Assembly: GCF_015645465.1 (NCBI RefSeq)
Contig: NZ_JADOEL010000005.1
Span: 140,378-204,377 of the forward strand
Length of the DNA: 64,000 nucleotides
From: Herminiimonas contaminans
Lineage (GTDB): Bacteria > Pseudomonadota > Gammaproteobacteria > Burkholderiales > Burkholderiaceae_D
Direction of reading: 5' to 3'
Made by a program: the position numbers and the translations under genes. Below the pieces are notes generated by a model, which worked only from the letters and a program-made list of their open reading frames with translations, was not told where the DNA came from and did no database searches. Positions within the stretch are counted from its first letter, which is position 1. Every line of letters starts with the position of its first letter. Of the stretch, positions 28,201-38,003 are shown in pieces.

Positions 28201-31200
28201 TTCCGTCGATCATCATGTCGCCATGCTTGTCGACCATTCGTTTATCCGCCTCAGCCTCAACTAGCGCCTTGCGTGGGCGCATGTTTATCAAAGACTCGAC
28301 CAGCTCGGCGCCAGACGTGAAGCCCACCAGCTCGGCGGCCGCATCCGGGTACATGCCTTCACCGGTTGTAGCGAAAACCGCCCCGCGCCCTTCACCATAT
28401 CCACGGGGCAAGCGCTTGATATATGCCCGGCCAAACTGCTCGATCAATATTGACTTATCAAGTTTGAAAGGCGTACCGTCTGGCAGTTCGCCCTTGGTGA
28501 GCGCATCGAATGCCTTGTATTCAGGTAATGCATCCAACTCGTCATTGATTTGGACTTTTACTTTATCGCGCTCAGCATTCCACCAGGCCAGCTTTTCGCG
28601 GGCGAATTGGCGCATCAGCTTCGCTTGTAGATCCTCCTTTGCCCGGGCGGTTGCCGCCTCGATGCTACCCCGGTAGGCATCAAATTCCTCATTCGTCATG
28701 CCCGCCTCTTGCGCAGTTACAAACAAGGCCGACAAGTCGAGGTCATGCTTGGCAGCTTCGATTTCGGCATCGGATGCATAGATGCGATCAAATACACCGC
28801 GCACTTCGTCCGATAGCGAGACATTCAGGTCAGTCAGTGACCGGTAAATCATTGTGAGCCACGCCTTAAAGCGCTGGAACATTGCGCGCAGCTCGGCAGA
28901 CGGCGCTTTGCCCTCCCGCAAATACGCTTCGTTCGCTCGTGCGAACAGTTCATGCTGCTCTATGCCGATTTGCTCGCGTGACTCAACATCCAGAAACTTC
29001 AAAATTCCGGCGTAATCAGATTTCAATTGCTCCGATGCAGTCGGGTCAGTTGCAAGGTCGCCCATGACTTCCAGCCAGAAGTGACCGGTTTCATGCAGGA
29101 ATGTAGACAGGTCAGAGTTTTCCAGCAGTGCGATATTGAATTTACGATCTTTGCCAAACTGAATGTAACCCCGATTCTTATCGGTACCTTGACGCAAAAT
29201 GGACGGATTAGCAGGGTCAAAGTCTCCATTGTTGCTGGTGGCAGATTTGATCTGATTCGACTCGAAAGCAACGAACACATCAGACTCAGGGTCTTTTCCA
29301 GTAGTAAGACTGTCATAGCTATCTCGAACGTTCCGGATAATAACGCCATCGTACCCATCTGCTTTTGCTTGCTTAACGAAATCATTCTTGTTGATGCTTA
29401 CCTGCGCCTCTCTCCAATGTTTTCCGGCGGCATCCACTTCCAAAGGGTTCTTGATTGACACGTATGTCGGTATTACTGCAGGTACGGCAACTTGATAATC
29501 CCAAGCGCGACTATCGTCCGCATATGTTTCAGCAACTTTTTTCGATGATGTAAAGAAAAATGCGCGTTCATCAGCCGCCGCCCGTTTGGACTCCGGCGTG
29601 TTTCCGAATTTCAACATTCGATCTTTCATCGTCGCAAAAATACCGTCCTCATCTACAAATCTGGCATCAGGGCTGCCGTGGTAAACGATAAGCGGCTTGC
29701 CATCGGCATCGACTACCTTGCTATCGCCAAACCATTTTTTAAACGGTGCAGTCTCCGTGGCTATTGCGCCCTGGTCATAGACATTCCCAACGGCTGCGAC
29801 CATCGCTTCCCGAATCTCGGTATTTGTGGCGGTGTGAATATCCACGCCAATGCTGTGCAGGTATTCACCCAGGCTATTCAGGTCGCGGCGCAGTGCCTGT
29901 AGATCGTCGTTAGCATTCGCGCTTGAATAGATGGGCTGCCCGCCAATCTCCTGCTGGATAGCGTCCAGAATGTCATCAACCGGATACCCGGCTTCTCGCG
30001 CCAGCGCTGCTGCCTCATCAACACCACGGCCAGTAATCTGCGCCAGGTTACGCATGAATGGCGCTTTGTCAGTATCGACCTCCATCTGGCGCAGCTCGCC
30101 GCCGGCGTCGTTGATCCCACCAATGGAGCGCAAGAAGTCGATTAGCCCTTGCCCGTTAACGTCAGTCTCAGTCGGTACTTCACCGGCGCGCAGGCGATCA
30201 AGCAACGGGTCAATCTGAATGTCGGAGTCACCCAAGCGCGTGAGGATGTCAGCCATTGGACGAATTACTTGCAGCCCGTAGCGCTCATGCAGTGCCAGCG
30301 GATCCAGCCCGCCACGTTCAGAAAGGTTCCCCATCGTGCGAGCGTACAAATTCGCATAAGTCTCAGCTGTACTGCGCTCCAACCCGCTGGCAATCAGTTG
30401 ACCGACAATATCCTGCTGCATCGTTGCGATTGCTGGCGACCCCGTTTGTGGTGTAGCCAGTGACTCGATGATGTCGCGCATGTCTTCCGGCTGGTTCTTT
30501 GCGTACAGATCAGCTTCCCGGGCGGTCATTTCGCCTTGGTTGAAACGGATGTCCTGCATCAAGCCGTCGAAATGGGGCGTTTTGGCCGCACTTGTAATAA
30601 AGTCCGCCAGCGGAATAACAACATCGCCACCGGTTGCCAATGCTTCGGCGTAGTTCTTTGCACCCATCTCTGCCGCTGCCAACTCTGGCGGAATATTGAC
30701 CGATTGAAAATATTGATTCAACTGTTCAGCCGGGATGAATATATTTTCCATCGCGCCGTTTGCTGTGTGCTTTGCTATGAAGTCGCGCACCCGTTCAGGC
30801 GCACGTTCAAATGTCTTTGATTCCACGACGCCATCCCGTAAAGCGGTCAGGATGTCGACGGAACGCTGCTCGCGCGAACCATTGGCCAGGCGGTCTGCTG
30901 ACTTTGCAATCGCCGCTTGGCCTCCGCTGGCCACAAGTGTTGCGATCAGTGTCTGTGCTGCAGCGGATGGCCGCTCTTGCAGGTAATTCGCAAACGGCTT
31001 ATTTGGATTCAGGACAGCCCATTCGTTCAGGTCTTGCAGAATCGTTGCGACCTGCTCGCCTGGTACCTCAGTCATCACTTGATTGATGGCAGTCTTGAAC
31101 ACGCTCGACTTCAAACCGATGTCACGCAGCAGGAAGGCCGCCGGCAAGCGTTCGGTCGCAAACTCAATAGCCGCTTGTGAGGCTCCGTAATTCAACGACG

Positions 31201-31924
31201 TGCCTACGGATTTCCCTTTGTCTCGCGCCTCACCATATGCCTGGCCACCTGTCTGCCCTGCCATCGCGTACAGCATCGGGGCTGGATTGCCAGATAAGAC
31301 CGCAGCCGGGGCTGTCAGCAGGCTTGTACCAAGCGATTGGAAGCCCGATAGCGCCGACTTTTGAATAAAGCCCATGCCAGCCTGGTCGCCGCGCCACGCA
31401 TCGCCAACGGCCTTGGAAACCTTGCGCTGGCCGGACGCCAAACCGGAAAGATAAGCAAACATGTTCGTGTCAGGGGATTCGCCGACGAGAGGCGAAATCG
31501 CTGACGCAGTTATGTCGGCACCGGCTTGCAGCACACCATAAAACCCTTCGTTAAAAGTAGGAAGGCCAGACGCAAACGAGCGCAGCGAATTTGCCCCGAA
31601 ATTCATCGTGTCTTCCAGCGCCGAGATAGTTTTTACATCATCCTTTGCAAGTGCGGCCGTATTTGGATCAGAAAGCAATGCAGATGTCGAAGGATACTTT
31701 TCCGCAAGAGTCTTATAGTCGATGTCCTGCAGCGCAACTTGTCGCTCAAGGCTGGACTGGTCGAGCCGTGCCGCTTCCAGCGGAACACCGGCTTTCGCCG
31801 CCAGCCGTTGCAGCTTTGCTTCCACATCTGGATTTTTATCAGCAGCCGCTTGAAATGCGCCTTGCAAAGTTTGTTGAGTGTCAGCCTGGACTAAAGGCAG
31901 GTATGGGTTATCGTTTGGCATCAA
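25268..31924 (-). CDS. giant polyvalent internal virion protein (ART and zincin domains)
   Basis: This 2218-residue protein is the largest in the phage. Residues of about 110-340 are Ala/Gly-rich and amphipathic or hydrophobic, as in core proteins that cross the membrane on DNA entry. An ADP-ribosyltransferase-like segment starts near residue 735 (VYHGSPDARF with His749, then FFFTSSKKVAETYA and DGVIIRNV). It is followed by a zinc peptidase-like motif HETGH at residues 944-948. Long helical, Lys/Glu-rich stretches follow (about 1080-1400), then a conserved C-terminal part. It fits the large polyvalent proteins ejected into the host. It overlaps the transglycosylase gene by 4 bp. Which domains are active is not known. 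Confidence 0.82.
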   Translation of the reverse strand: MMPNDNPYLPLVQADTQQTLQGAFQAAADKNPDVEAKLQRLAAKAGVPLEAARLDQSSLERQVALQDIDYKTLAEKYPSTSALLSDPNTAALAKDDVKTISALEDTMNFGANSLRSFASGLPTFNEGFYGVLQAGADITASAISPLVGESPDTNMFAYLSGLASGQRKVSKAVGDAWRGDQAGMGFIQKSALSGFQSLGTSLLTAPAAVLSGNPAPMLYAMAGQTGGQAYGEARDKGKSVGTSLNYGASQAAIEFATERLPAAFLLRDIGLKSSVFKTAINQVMTEVPGEQVATILQDLNEWAVLNPNKPFANYLQERPSAAAQTLIATLVASGGQAAIAKSADRLANGSREQRSVDILTALRDGVVESKTFERAPERVRDFIAKHTANGAMENIFIPAEQLNQYFQSVNIPPELAAAEMGAKNYAEALATGGDVVIPLADFITSAAKTPHFDGLMQDIRFNQGEMTAREADLYAKNQPEDMRDIIESLATPQTGSPAIATMQQDIVGQLIASGLERSTAETYANLYARTMGNLSERGGLDPLALHERYGLQVIRPMADILTRLGDSDIQIDPLLDRLRAGEVPTETDVNGQGLIDFLRSIGGINDAGGELRQMEVDTDKAPFMRNLAQITGRGVDEAAALAREAGYPVDDILDAIQQEIGGQPIYSSANANDDLQALRRDLNSLGEYLHSIGVDIHTATNTEIREAMVAAVGNVYDQGAIATETAPFKKWFGDSKVVDADGKPLIVYHGSPDARFVDEDGIFATMKDRMLKFGNTPESKRAAADERAFFFTSSKKVAETYADDSRAWDYQVAVPAVIPTYVSIKNPLEVDAAGKHWREAQVSINKNDFVKQAKADGYDGVIIRNVRDSYDSLTTGKDPESDVFVAFESNQIKSATSNNGDFDPANPSILRQGTDKNRGYIQFGKDRKFNIALLENSDLSTFLHETGHFWLEVMGDLATDPTASEQLKSDYAGILKFLDVESREQIGIEQHELFARANEAYLREGKAPSAELRAMFQRFKAWLTMIYRSLTDLNVSLSDEVRGVFDRIYASDAEIEAAKHDLDLSALFVTAQEAGMTNEEFDAYRGSIEAATARAKEDLQAKLMRQFAREKLAWWNAERDKVKVQINDELDALPEYKAFDALTKGELPDGTPFKLDKSILIEQFGRAYIKRLPRGYGEGRGAVFATTGEGMYPDAAAELVGFTSGAELVESLINMRPRKALVEAEADKRMVDKHGDMMIDGTLADEAIESLHNDEQANILRLELQALRKKQIEVEPFVKVERNKAKSNSDFEARERAYERRWMEAEKNLVVEMERGISNERISELKAEIKQIKDEAREAKRAARAATETPPVSAFRNAARGLIGQTAVRDINPHAYLLAERKAGKAAFKAMAAGDAMEAAIQKQRELLNHYLYREATAAREATDEIYSYARKFLKGKARTKFGKAGATYLEQIDDLLDQYEFADVSKTDIVRREKLLNFISEKLENGESVQIPDSVLLDAERRNYKTLAFDQLLAVRDAIANIEHLVNLKTKLLTDKAKRELADVVAEGVESIVDNAKGEKRAPIGTRTWLDSAREMRDGYFVAHRKLSSLFGEMDGFKTEGFMWRTFMAPINEAGNRKAVLTEEATQKLSALYDLLRKPGIGNKIKGLGLLSKDYYPSLGMSMSKSDILSLALNYGNDGNRQRIRDGYNWTDQQVLAALDKLQPHEWQFVEGMWKLIDSYWPEISAQDKRVNGVAPEKVQASGFVLPSGRRIEGGYYPIKYDERHSVRSYTDRAKEEADRIMRGAVARPGVDTGFTEGRAGKIINRKIKLDLGVGLQHIDTVLQTLTHREVLIDLNKILGSSKLNGAILDYYGIETYKAISDAIVDVAAGEVGARDSVERSMSWLRSGVTVAAMGWKVSTALMQPLGFTQSTVKIGAKWMGRGISRYIGDALHMENATKFVYERSDMMRLRTKTQNREIAEIRNQISAGGLKSDIESTYFYMIVKMQAVVDIPTWLGAYERYMSETNNDEPRAIALADQAVIDAQGGGQVKDLASVQRGGPLKKMWTTFYSYFSSTWNLTVESAKRTDFRKVDDVGRFAVDMMLLYTIPTVLSGALKEAMGKGDDDDDEWYAWLAKEQLSYMTGTLIGVRELSGAIQGMFGYSGPAGARFFAEASKLVKQVGQGEADAAFIKAANNTAGILFHYPAGMLQNLVDGFIAMKEGKTQNPAALAFGAPRE

Positions 31925-34041
31925 TTCACCTGAAGATTATTTTTGCGACGATACATATCAAGGATCATCGCTTCGGTTACTGGTCGCTTCGTTGCAGTGA
32001 GCGCAGCCACAATTTGGGCGCGATCTGCATCCGGAACGACAATGGTGTCGGTCGACTTCACGTTAAATTTCGGCGTGGAATTGGTGCCGAACCAGGTGCC
32101 TTTTATCGTCACATTGGTAAAAATGCCTGCAGTGACCTTTTCAACTTCGGCAGCGGTGAGCTTGCCGCCTTTGACCGATTCAGCCTGCGAGATGGCATCC
32201 TGTTGCGCGCGCATGGCACGACCAACCCGAGCGGCATCCGAGTCCGCTGAAGTGCTTGGTTTTGGTGTTGGGTCAATACCGGCTTGAGTAAGGTATGAAT
32301 TCAGAATCTGTGTCGCGCTTCGCGTCGCTGTTGTGCTTTCCGATTTTCCGGTTCGGATATTTTCCTGCTCGGTCACCAGCTGCTTGAACTCGGCATCACC
32401 CAGCTTGCCCTTGAGTGCGTACAAATTCACCGATTTCAAAAGATCATCGTCGCGACGCAGGTCGTAATAAACGCCCCAATCGGTCGCTACAGCCTGCCCT
32501 TTCGCCCGCGTGTTTGCGTAGGCTTGCAGGTTATCTATCTTGTCACCGGGCAGCGCAGCTCGCATGTCGGCCGGCAGCCCGTTGTAGTTCCCGCCGTTTT
32601 GGTCGAGCAATTTATAGGCCTGGCCAACCAGGTCATCAGCGGCATCTTTTTCAGACTTCCTAGTCGCGTCATAGCGCTGAGTAACAGCGTCGACTGCTAG
32701 TTTTATGTAAGCTGGATCTTTCCCGGCCATTGCCGCGCGGGTCTGGTTTTGCAGCTCGACCAGGGTTACTTTAGGCACACCGGTACCGGCCGAGTATTGG
32801 CTTGCAATCGCTGGCACGTACTTTTGCGTTTCCTTCGGCATGAAGTCCATCCAGGAGCGTACCGGCACTGCCGGGTCATTCTTGTTCAGTGCAACCGACT
32901 TATCGGCTTTCTTGATCGCAGCATCAAGCGCCCCGGGACCGGCGTTGTATGCAGCCAATGCTTTATTCAAGTCACCGCCGTACTCTTTCAGCATGGCCTT
33001 CAAATAATCCTTGCCTACGCGGGTGCGCTCGGCATCGCTGCCATCCTTTGCAGGCGTTACGCCGTAGCCCGGATCAAGGTTGGTACCTGGCATAACCTGC
33101 ATCTTGCCCTGTGCGCCTTTGGGCGAGGTTATGAGGTTGCCTTTGCTATCCCGTTCCCGATTTCCGGATTCTTGACCAGCAACTAGACCAACAAGTCGAT
33201 CAAAATCAGTAGGCGCCATCTTCGGTACGTTCTCGCCGATAATCTTTTCAGCAGTCAGCAGCGCATCGTTTGTTTTGATTTCTTTTGTAATAGCCCCTTT
33301 GTATTTCAGGATGTCGTTAGCTTCCATACTCGCGCTATTCTTCTTCAGGTAATCTTCGGCATATCGAAGATTTCCCTCTTGAATTGAAAGCGCAAGCACA
33401 CCGCTATGAATTTTTGAAACTTTGTCTTGCACTGCTGCTGTTATGGCATCGGCGGGAAGCCCTTCACGCATACCTTGAGCTCGCAACGAATCAGTAACCG
33501 TCGCAATAGATTTGTTCACAAGGTCAGGGTTCTGCCAATTCTGGAACGCGGCTTCGGATTCAAGAGTGACAGTGGCATTCGTGACGGTCTTACCGTACTC
33601 ACTGATTTGTTGATTCTCATGGCGCTGCAATCCAGCCTTGAATTCAAGCTGTGAATCAATTAAACGCTGGCGAAACTTCGCCTTTTGGCGCTCATTGACC
33701 AGTCCGGATTCAATTTCGCTTCCGACAGTCCCGAACCTTTGAAGGTAGTCGTCTGACATGGACATGCCATTGTCGCGTGGCTTCATCACGTCACGGCCTT
33801 TGACATTGGCAAAGCCGCTTTCCGGTGACAGCGTCAAATCGAGTTGCTTCTCGCGCAGTTGATTGTAGGCATCCTGGACGCGCAAGTTATCGGCATCGTC
33901 TTGCGCCGCTTTGTATATGTCGACAGACCGACCTACCGCATCGGCTATCTGCCCTCCGAATGCGGCGGCAGGCGCAGCAGTCTGCTGAACTACTGGCGCA
34001 GCGATAGCATCGACTTGTGAGGTATAAGTAGGAACGCGCAT
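31921..34041 (-). CDS. internal virion protein with lytic transglycosylase domain
   Basis: A 706-residue protein whose middle (about residues 280-400) is an SLT-type transglycosylase: AGQESGNR with catalytic Glu291, then GKMQVMPGTN and ALAAYNAGPGALD. The rest is helical. Such core proteins open peptidoglycan locally during DNA entry (T7 gp16-type role). It lies between the giant protein and a gp14-like gene, the usual core-protein order. Confidence 0.88.
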   Translation of the reverse strand: MRVPTYTSQVDAIAAPVVQQTAAPAAAFGGQIADAVGRSVDIYKAAQDDADNLRVQDAYNQLREKQLDLTLSPESGFANVKGRDVMKPRDNGMSMSDDYLQRFGTVGSEIESGLVNERQKAKFRQRLIDSQLEFKAGLQRHENQQISEYGKTVTNATVTLESEAAFQNWQNPDLVNKSIATVTDSLRAQGMREGLPADAITAAVQDKVSKIHSGVLALSIQEGNLRYAEDYLKKNSASMEANDILKYKGAITKEIKTNDALLTAEKIIGENVPKMAPTDFDRLVGLVAGQESGNRERDSKGNLITSPKGAQGKMQVMPGTNLDPGYGVTPAKDGSDAERTRVGKDYLKAMLKEYGGDLNKALAAYNAGPGALDAAIKKADKSVALNKNDPAVPVRSWMDFMPKETQKYVPAIASQYSAGTGVPKVTLVELQNQTRAAMAGKDPAYIKLAVDAVTQRYDATRKSEKDAADDLVGQAYKLLDQNGGNYNGLPADMRAALPGDKIDNLQAYANTRAKGQAVATDWGVYYDLRRDDDLLKSVNLYALKGKLGDAEFKQLVTEQENIRTGKSESTTATRSATQILNSYLTQAGIDPTPKPSTSADSDAARVGRAMRAQQDAISQAESVKGGKLTAAEVEKVTAGIFTNVTIKGTWFGTNSTPKFNVKSTDTIVVPDADRAQIVAALTATKRPVTEAMILDMYRRKNNLQVN

Positions 34042-34520
34042 TACTTCTTCTCATCCATTGTTGAAATCTTGTAGGAGGAATAAGCCTTAGAGCCGGTAGT
34101 CAGCAATGTTGAAAAAGCATTGTTCCGGCTACCGATTGCCGCAGCGTTGCTATCTGCAAGCGCATTCGCGCCTTGCAATTTCAAGCCATATGCCTGTTTC
34201 GATGCATTACTGCGGATGGTCATCGCATCAAACTCTCCAAGACCGGCCGTGTCGGACAACAATTGCAGGCCAGTTCCGGATGATGCATCCATGCCATTTG
34301 CTGCTAACGCGGCGTTCTGCTGTGCTAGAACTGCTCGAGTTTTGTTGCGTTGCTGCTGCTCTTCTACGGCACCACGATCAATTGCGTCCTTCGCGGCATA
34401 TTCTGCCGATTGAGCATTGTTCCTACCGACAGCCTCTTGGTAATCTGCTTGATCCATGGACGACTTCATGGCCAAGCCACCAGCAGCGACCGCCAATAAA
34501 ACTAAGGGAGGTGCGCACAT
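34041..34520 (-). CDS. internal virion protein, T7 gp14-like
   Basis: A 159-residue Ala/Gln-rich helical protein with an N-terminal hydrophobic stretch (LVLLAVAAGGLAM). Size, composition and position before the transglycosylase gene match small internal core proteins of short-tailed phages. Its stop overlaps the next start by 1 bp. Confidence 0.7.
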   Translation of the reverse strand: MCAPPLVLLAVAAGGLAMKSSMDQADYQEAVGRNNAQSAEYAAKDAIDRGAVEEQQQRNKTRAVLAQQNAALAANGMDASSGTGLQLLSDTAGLGEFDAMTIRSNASKQAYGLKLQGANALADSNAAAIGSRNNAFSTLLTTGSKAYSSYKISTMDEKK

Positions 34521-34522
34521 TT

Positions 34523-34981
34523 TTATTTCTCCATTTCAAAGGGGTGAAACATCATTCGATAAGCCCCATACTTTTCCGGCGGGTGGATCGTGAAGCCAAG
34601 CCAGTTCAGCCATTCGATGGCTTTGGCATTGCGCGCATCCACGTAATTTACTAAGTGAGGGTATCGGTCAAGCATGACGCTCACCATCTTGCGATTGCGA
34701 CGCAGAAATGGCTTTGCGTGTTGCTCGATCAAGTCAGTACCGATCATCCAAGGGTAGCCAGTCAGAGACATGAAGGACGCGCCCTGCACTCCAAAGATGC
34801 AGGCGACTTCATCGTCCACCAGGCCAGCCCACGCCATCTCAGCGCGTTCAACACACTCAGGCAAAAGCAGCTCTACATCCCTGCCGGCGGAAGCCATCAC
34901 TTCGTTTCTGTCGGCCTGCCGAATGTTCGGCGCCATCGCCGCCACGTGCGCCAAGGTAGCTGGCTCAATTGAATATTTCAT
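34523..34981 (-). CDS. GNAT-like phage protein (T7 gp13 / DUF2833-type)
   Basis: A 152-residue protein with an acetyltransferase-like outline: ATLAHVAAMAPNIRQADRNEV at the start, a central strand with GVQGASFMSLTGYPWMIGT, and a C-terminal VDARNAKAIEWLNWLGF typical of GNAT domains. The acetyl-CoA loop is not clear. T7 gp13 homologues have the same look and aid virion assembly, which fits the location between tail tube B and core genes. Confidence 0.7.
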   Translation of the reverse strand: MKYSIEPATLAHVAAMAPNIRQADRNEVMASAGRDVELLLPECVERAEMAWAGLVDDEVACIFGVQGASFMSLTGYPWMIGTDLIEQHAKPFLRRNRKMVSVMLDRYPHLVNYVDARNAKAIEWLNWLGFTIHPPEKYGAYRMMFHPFEMEK

Positions 34982-37404
34982 CAGACGCCGCCTACCGTTA
35001 CATCAGGGATGATCGCCAAGATGGTCGCCGGCAGCGGATCGTTTTGACGAATCAAAACAGTTCCCTCTTTCGACCAGCTTGTCGACATCAAACCCTCATA
35101 CATGCCGGTTGCACTTTTCACCGGCTCGTCATAGTTTTCTTCTTCACGCTGCATAAACTCCCACAAGCTGTCAGCGTCTTCTCCGTACATCAAACCACGC
35201 GTATCCTCGACCACCATCCTTACCGCGTTGATCAGTTTCTTCTTGTCCAGAAGCGTTTCTTGACTTGGTACGGACAAACTCAAAGTCTCTACTTCGGCCT
35301 CGATGGGCAAGCCGACATGCACGACAACCCCGGCATATTGAAGCTCTACTGAACCGCCAGACACGGTCAATTGTGGATGCACATTTCCATCGGCGAGGAC
35401 ACTGCATGTCTTACCCTCCAAATGTGATAACCCGCTGAATTGCTTGCGCGCCAGCCCCCAGGTAACCGTGGCTAAGTCGCGCAGTGATTCTGGAATGTCC
35501 CGATTGGCCTGCGCCTTCACATGCTTTGCATCGGTGAATTCAATGACCTTCAAACGGATAATTTGAGTGCCGACAGGAAAGTGAATCTCAGTGTCTATGC
35601 TGTCTGCAGTGAACGAATCAACTGAAGCAGAAACGACAAAAATGTCGTCGCTGTATTTCCAGGTGGTGCCGCCTGTGATGGTCATGGTCGTGTTCTGCGC
35701 ATTCCGTCCGTCATAGGTCAGACCGGAATCAACGAAGAAGTAATCCAGCGGCGAATTGAACATGCGGGTGTTTGCACGCTCGATGTAGCGCTTTTGAACT
35801 CCGTTGATAGTCCGCTTGATAACAGCATAGACAACGTCTTCGCCGCCCTCGGAAATGCATGCGATCGATTCGAATTTTCCGTCGGTGTCGTGGCGATGCC
35901 AGCCCACTACCTGCTGCTCTTTCAGATAGGTCATGCCCAACAGCACCCCGTCCGACCGGACACACCAAACGACCTGATGCGGCACCTGCTGGAAGCACCA
36001 TTCAGTAATTGTGTGTTTCGCAAATAGATGGGACGCCAGCTGCGTCAAATCTTGGCCACCGTAACTATCTGATGCAAAGTCAAACGCCATCTCGCGGATG
36101 GTCTTACCTTTTTCCTGCACGTAAATTGCTGTATTGCCGACGATAAGCGGCGGGATCCAGGATGCGCCTCGATAGCTTTGTGGCTTCACCGCAACCGTGG
36201 CCGGCGCAATTACATCACTCTGGCCAGTAGTTACGATCCATTCCGAACCAGACGTCAGGATTGCCAGCTTATCCAATGGCAGCAAGTGCCGGACGGCATT
36301 CACCTGGCGCCCCGGTATCGGGAAGGTGATTGAATCGTCATCCACAAGCGGCTGACTGGTGCCGAAGTCCGGATAATTCCCGATGCGCGACAACCAATTA
36401 CGCTGCGGCTGCGCTGGCGTACCGGCAAAAACCTGACGATTCTGGAAATATGCCACTGCACCCGGGAAGCCCTGATCGCCTCCCCAGGCCGAAAAAGCCC
36501 ACTTGTACGTCGCGCCAGCGGCACCAACTGCACCATCCGGAATACGGGATACAACCGTTGCCGTTACATGCTGCGCATCGGTGAATCCAGTTATGCGAGC
36601 GACGCCAAAGCCGGGATGCAGGAAGCGCCAAACCACACCGCCGTCCGACCAGTCGTCGGCGTCGTGCGTAGGTCGTAGTGATGCTGTGGTGCCGGCAGCG
36701 ACCGCAAGATAGTATTTCCCATCCGACCGTCGAATATCATTTGCCCCGACCGATTTGCCTGCTTCCCAAGGCGTCCCGTAATCTTTTTGTTCAATATAGA
36801 AATCGGTTCCGACCAAATCAGCATTAAACAATGCTGTGGTCGCTGTTAGCGTAACGTTGCCGGTGGCAGCAGATGAATAGACGGTCTTGGCCAAGTCGAC
36901 GTTGACATCACGGAATGGCCCATTGGTGTTTTTAAACCCTGTCACAGTCCATGCCGTATGCCCGGTACGTGAAATCTGGCGCGGTTGAAATTCCTGATGT
37001 ACCACCGTTAATACATCGGCGGATTGTGTCCAGTTGAGCAGGGCAAGGTCTGACAGTTCGCGCAAGTCGTTCGACTCGTACGGTGTTGCCACTGTATAGA
37101 TCGTGCCTGGCTCACTTTCAATGAAGCCGCCATCTTTGATAAATTGCAGCGTCAGATGACCGAACGAAAGAATATAGGTCTGCTGTGTCGAGAATTCAAA
37201 AGGCACCAGGCGCGTGTAGAAGTCTGAGTCTTCGACCTCGCCGACAAACCGATAGCCCGCACGGTTAGTCACGCCACCATACTGCTGCACGATGAAATTG
37301 CGGCATGTCTTAAGACTGATGCCATAACGCGCAAGGTCGACGCGACCATATAACGATGGCGCTAACTCACCGCCGGTAAGCGAAGGCTGGATAATGCTTG
37401 TCAT
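34981..37404 (-). CDS. tail tubular protein B-like (nozzle)
   Basis: An 807-residue beta-rich protein beginning MTSIIQPSLTGGELAPSLYGRVD, the standard start of podophage nozzle proteins of the gp12/TTPB kind. It contains TYILSFGHLTLQFIKDGG, QPQRNWLSRIGNYPDFG and the ADSLWEFM region near the end. It forms the lower part of the stubby tail. It overlaps the gp11-like gene by 1 bp. Confidence 0.85.
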   Translation of the reverse strand: MTSIIQPSLTGGELAPSLYGRVDLARYGISLKTCRNFIVQQYGGVTNRAGYRFVGEVEDSDFYTRLVPFEFSTQQTYILSFGHLTLQFIKDGGFIESEPGTIYTVATPYESNDLRELSDLALLNWTQSADVLTVVHQEFQPRQISRTGHTAWTVTGFKNTNGPFRDVNVDLAKTVYSSAATGNVTLTATTALFNADLVGTDFYIEQKDYGTPWEAGKSVGANDIRRSDGKYYLAVAAGTTASLRPTHDADDWSDGGVVWRFLHPGFGVARITGFTDAQHVTATVVSRIPDGAVGAAGATYKWAFSAWGGDQGFPGAVAYFQNRQVFAGTPAQPQRNWLSRIGNYPDFGTSQPLVDDDSITFPIPGRQVNAVRHLLPLDKLAILTSGSEWIVTTGQSDVIAPATVAVKPQSYRGASWIPPLIVGNTAIYVQEKGKTIREMAFDFASDSYGGQDLTQLASHLFAKHTITEWCFQQVPHQVVWCVRSDGVLLGMTYLKEQQVVGWHRHDTDGKFESIACISEGGEDVVYAVIKRTINGVQKRYIERANTRMFNSPLDYFFVDSGLTYDGRNAQNTTMTITGGTTWKYSDDIFVVSASVDSFTADSIDTEIHFPVGTQIIRLKVIEFTDAKHVKAQANRDIPESLRDLATVTWGLARKQFSGLSHLEGKTCSVLADGNVHPQLTVSGGSVELQYAGVVVHVGLPIEAEVETLSLSVPSQETLLDKKKLINAVRMVVEDTRGLMYGEDADSLWEFMQREEENYDEPVKSATGMYEGLMSTSWSKEGTVLIRQNDPLPATILAIIPDVTVGGV

Positions 37405-38003
37405 TAGCCCCGCCCTCTGATGAATTCAGATTCCGGCTCTTGACCTTCCTGCCCTTCATTCATTGAAGTTGTGCCGGCTATTGCAATTTCATATTGATAC
37501 ATTTGTACGGCCGTCTTCGCCAAAGAGGCCAATGCAGATAAAGGCAGCGCTATTTCACCGGCAAGTTTCCATGCAACCGCACTTGCAAATTGCGGCGAGA
37601 ACAAATTCGGGTCGGTTACGCGACGGGTATAAACCAACTCAGCAAGCGACTGGTCTGTGTACAAAACCTTCGCCTCACCCTCGACCGACAATTCGAACTC
37701 GATACGGTGCTTTGCGTCGGGCTCACGCATGCCTACCACGGTCAAGTGGCGAGCCTTCAGGCAATCGGACGGCACGGCATATTTGAATGCCCAATTCTTT
37801 GGAGGATTTCCAAGGTTGGATAACTGCTGTCGCTTGGTTGCGAAGTTCCAGTCGTAGTCCGTCAGAACCAGGTCGCGGCAGGGCTCATAGAACAGCTTGC
37901 AATTGCTCGCCTGCTGTGAACGCTCATCAAGACTTGCGATATAACGAGAAATCGCAACACGTCCCAGCGCCATATTGCATATGGTGACTTCTGAACTGGC
38001 CAT
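37404..38003 (-). CDS. tail tubular protein A-like adaptor
   Basis: A 199-residue protein with the gp11/TTPA pattern: ICNMALGRVAISRYIASLDE, then CRDLVLTDYDWNFATKRQQL and LAELVYTRRVTDPNLFSPQFASAVAWKLA. It would join portal and nozzle. The gene order adaptor-nozzle-core matches T7-like and BPP-1-like phages. Confidence 0.85.
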   Translation of the reverse strand: MASSEVTICNMALGRVAISRYIASLDERSQQASNCKLFYEPCRDLVLTDYDWNFATKRQQLSNLGNPPKNWAFKYAVPSDCLKARHLTVVGMREPDAKHRIEFELSVEGEAKVLYTDQSLAELVYTRRVTDPNLFSPQFASAVAWKLAGEIALPLSALASLAKTAVQMYQYEIAIAGTTSMNEGQEGQEPESEFIRGRG

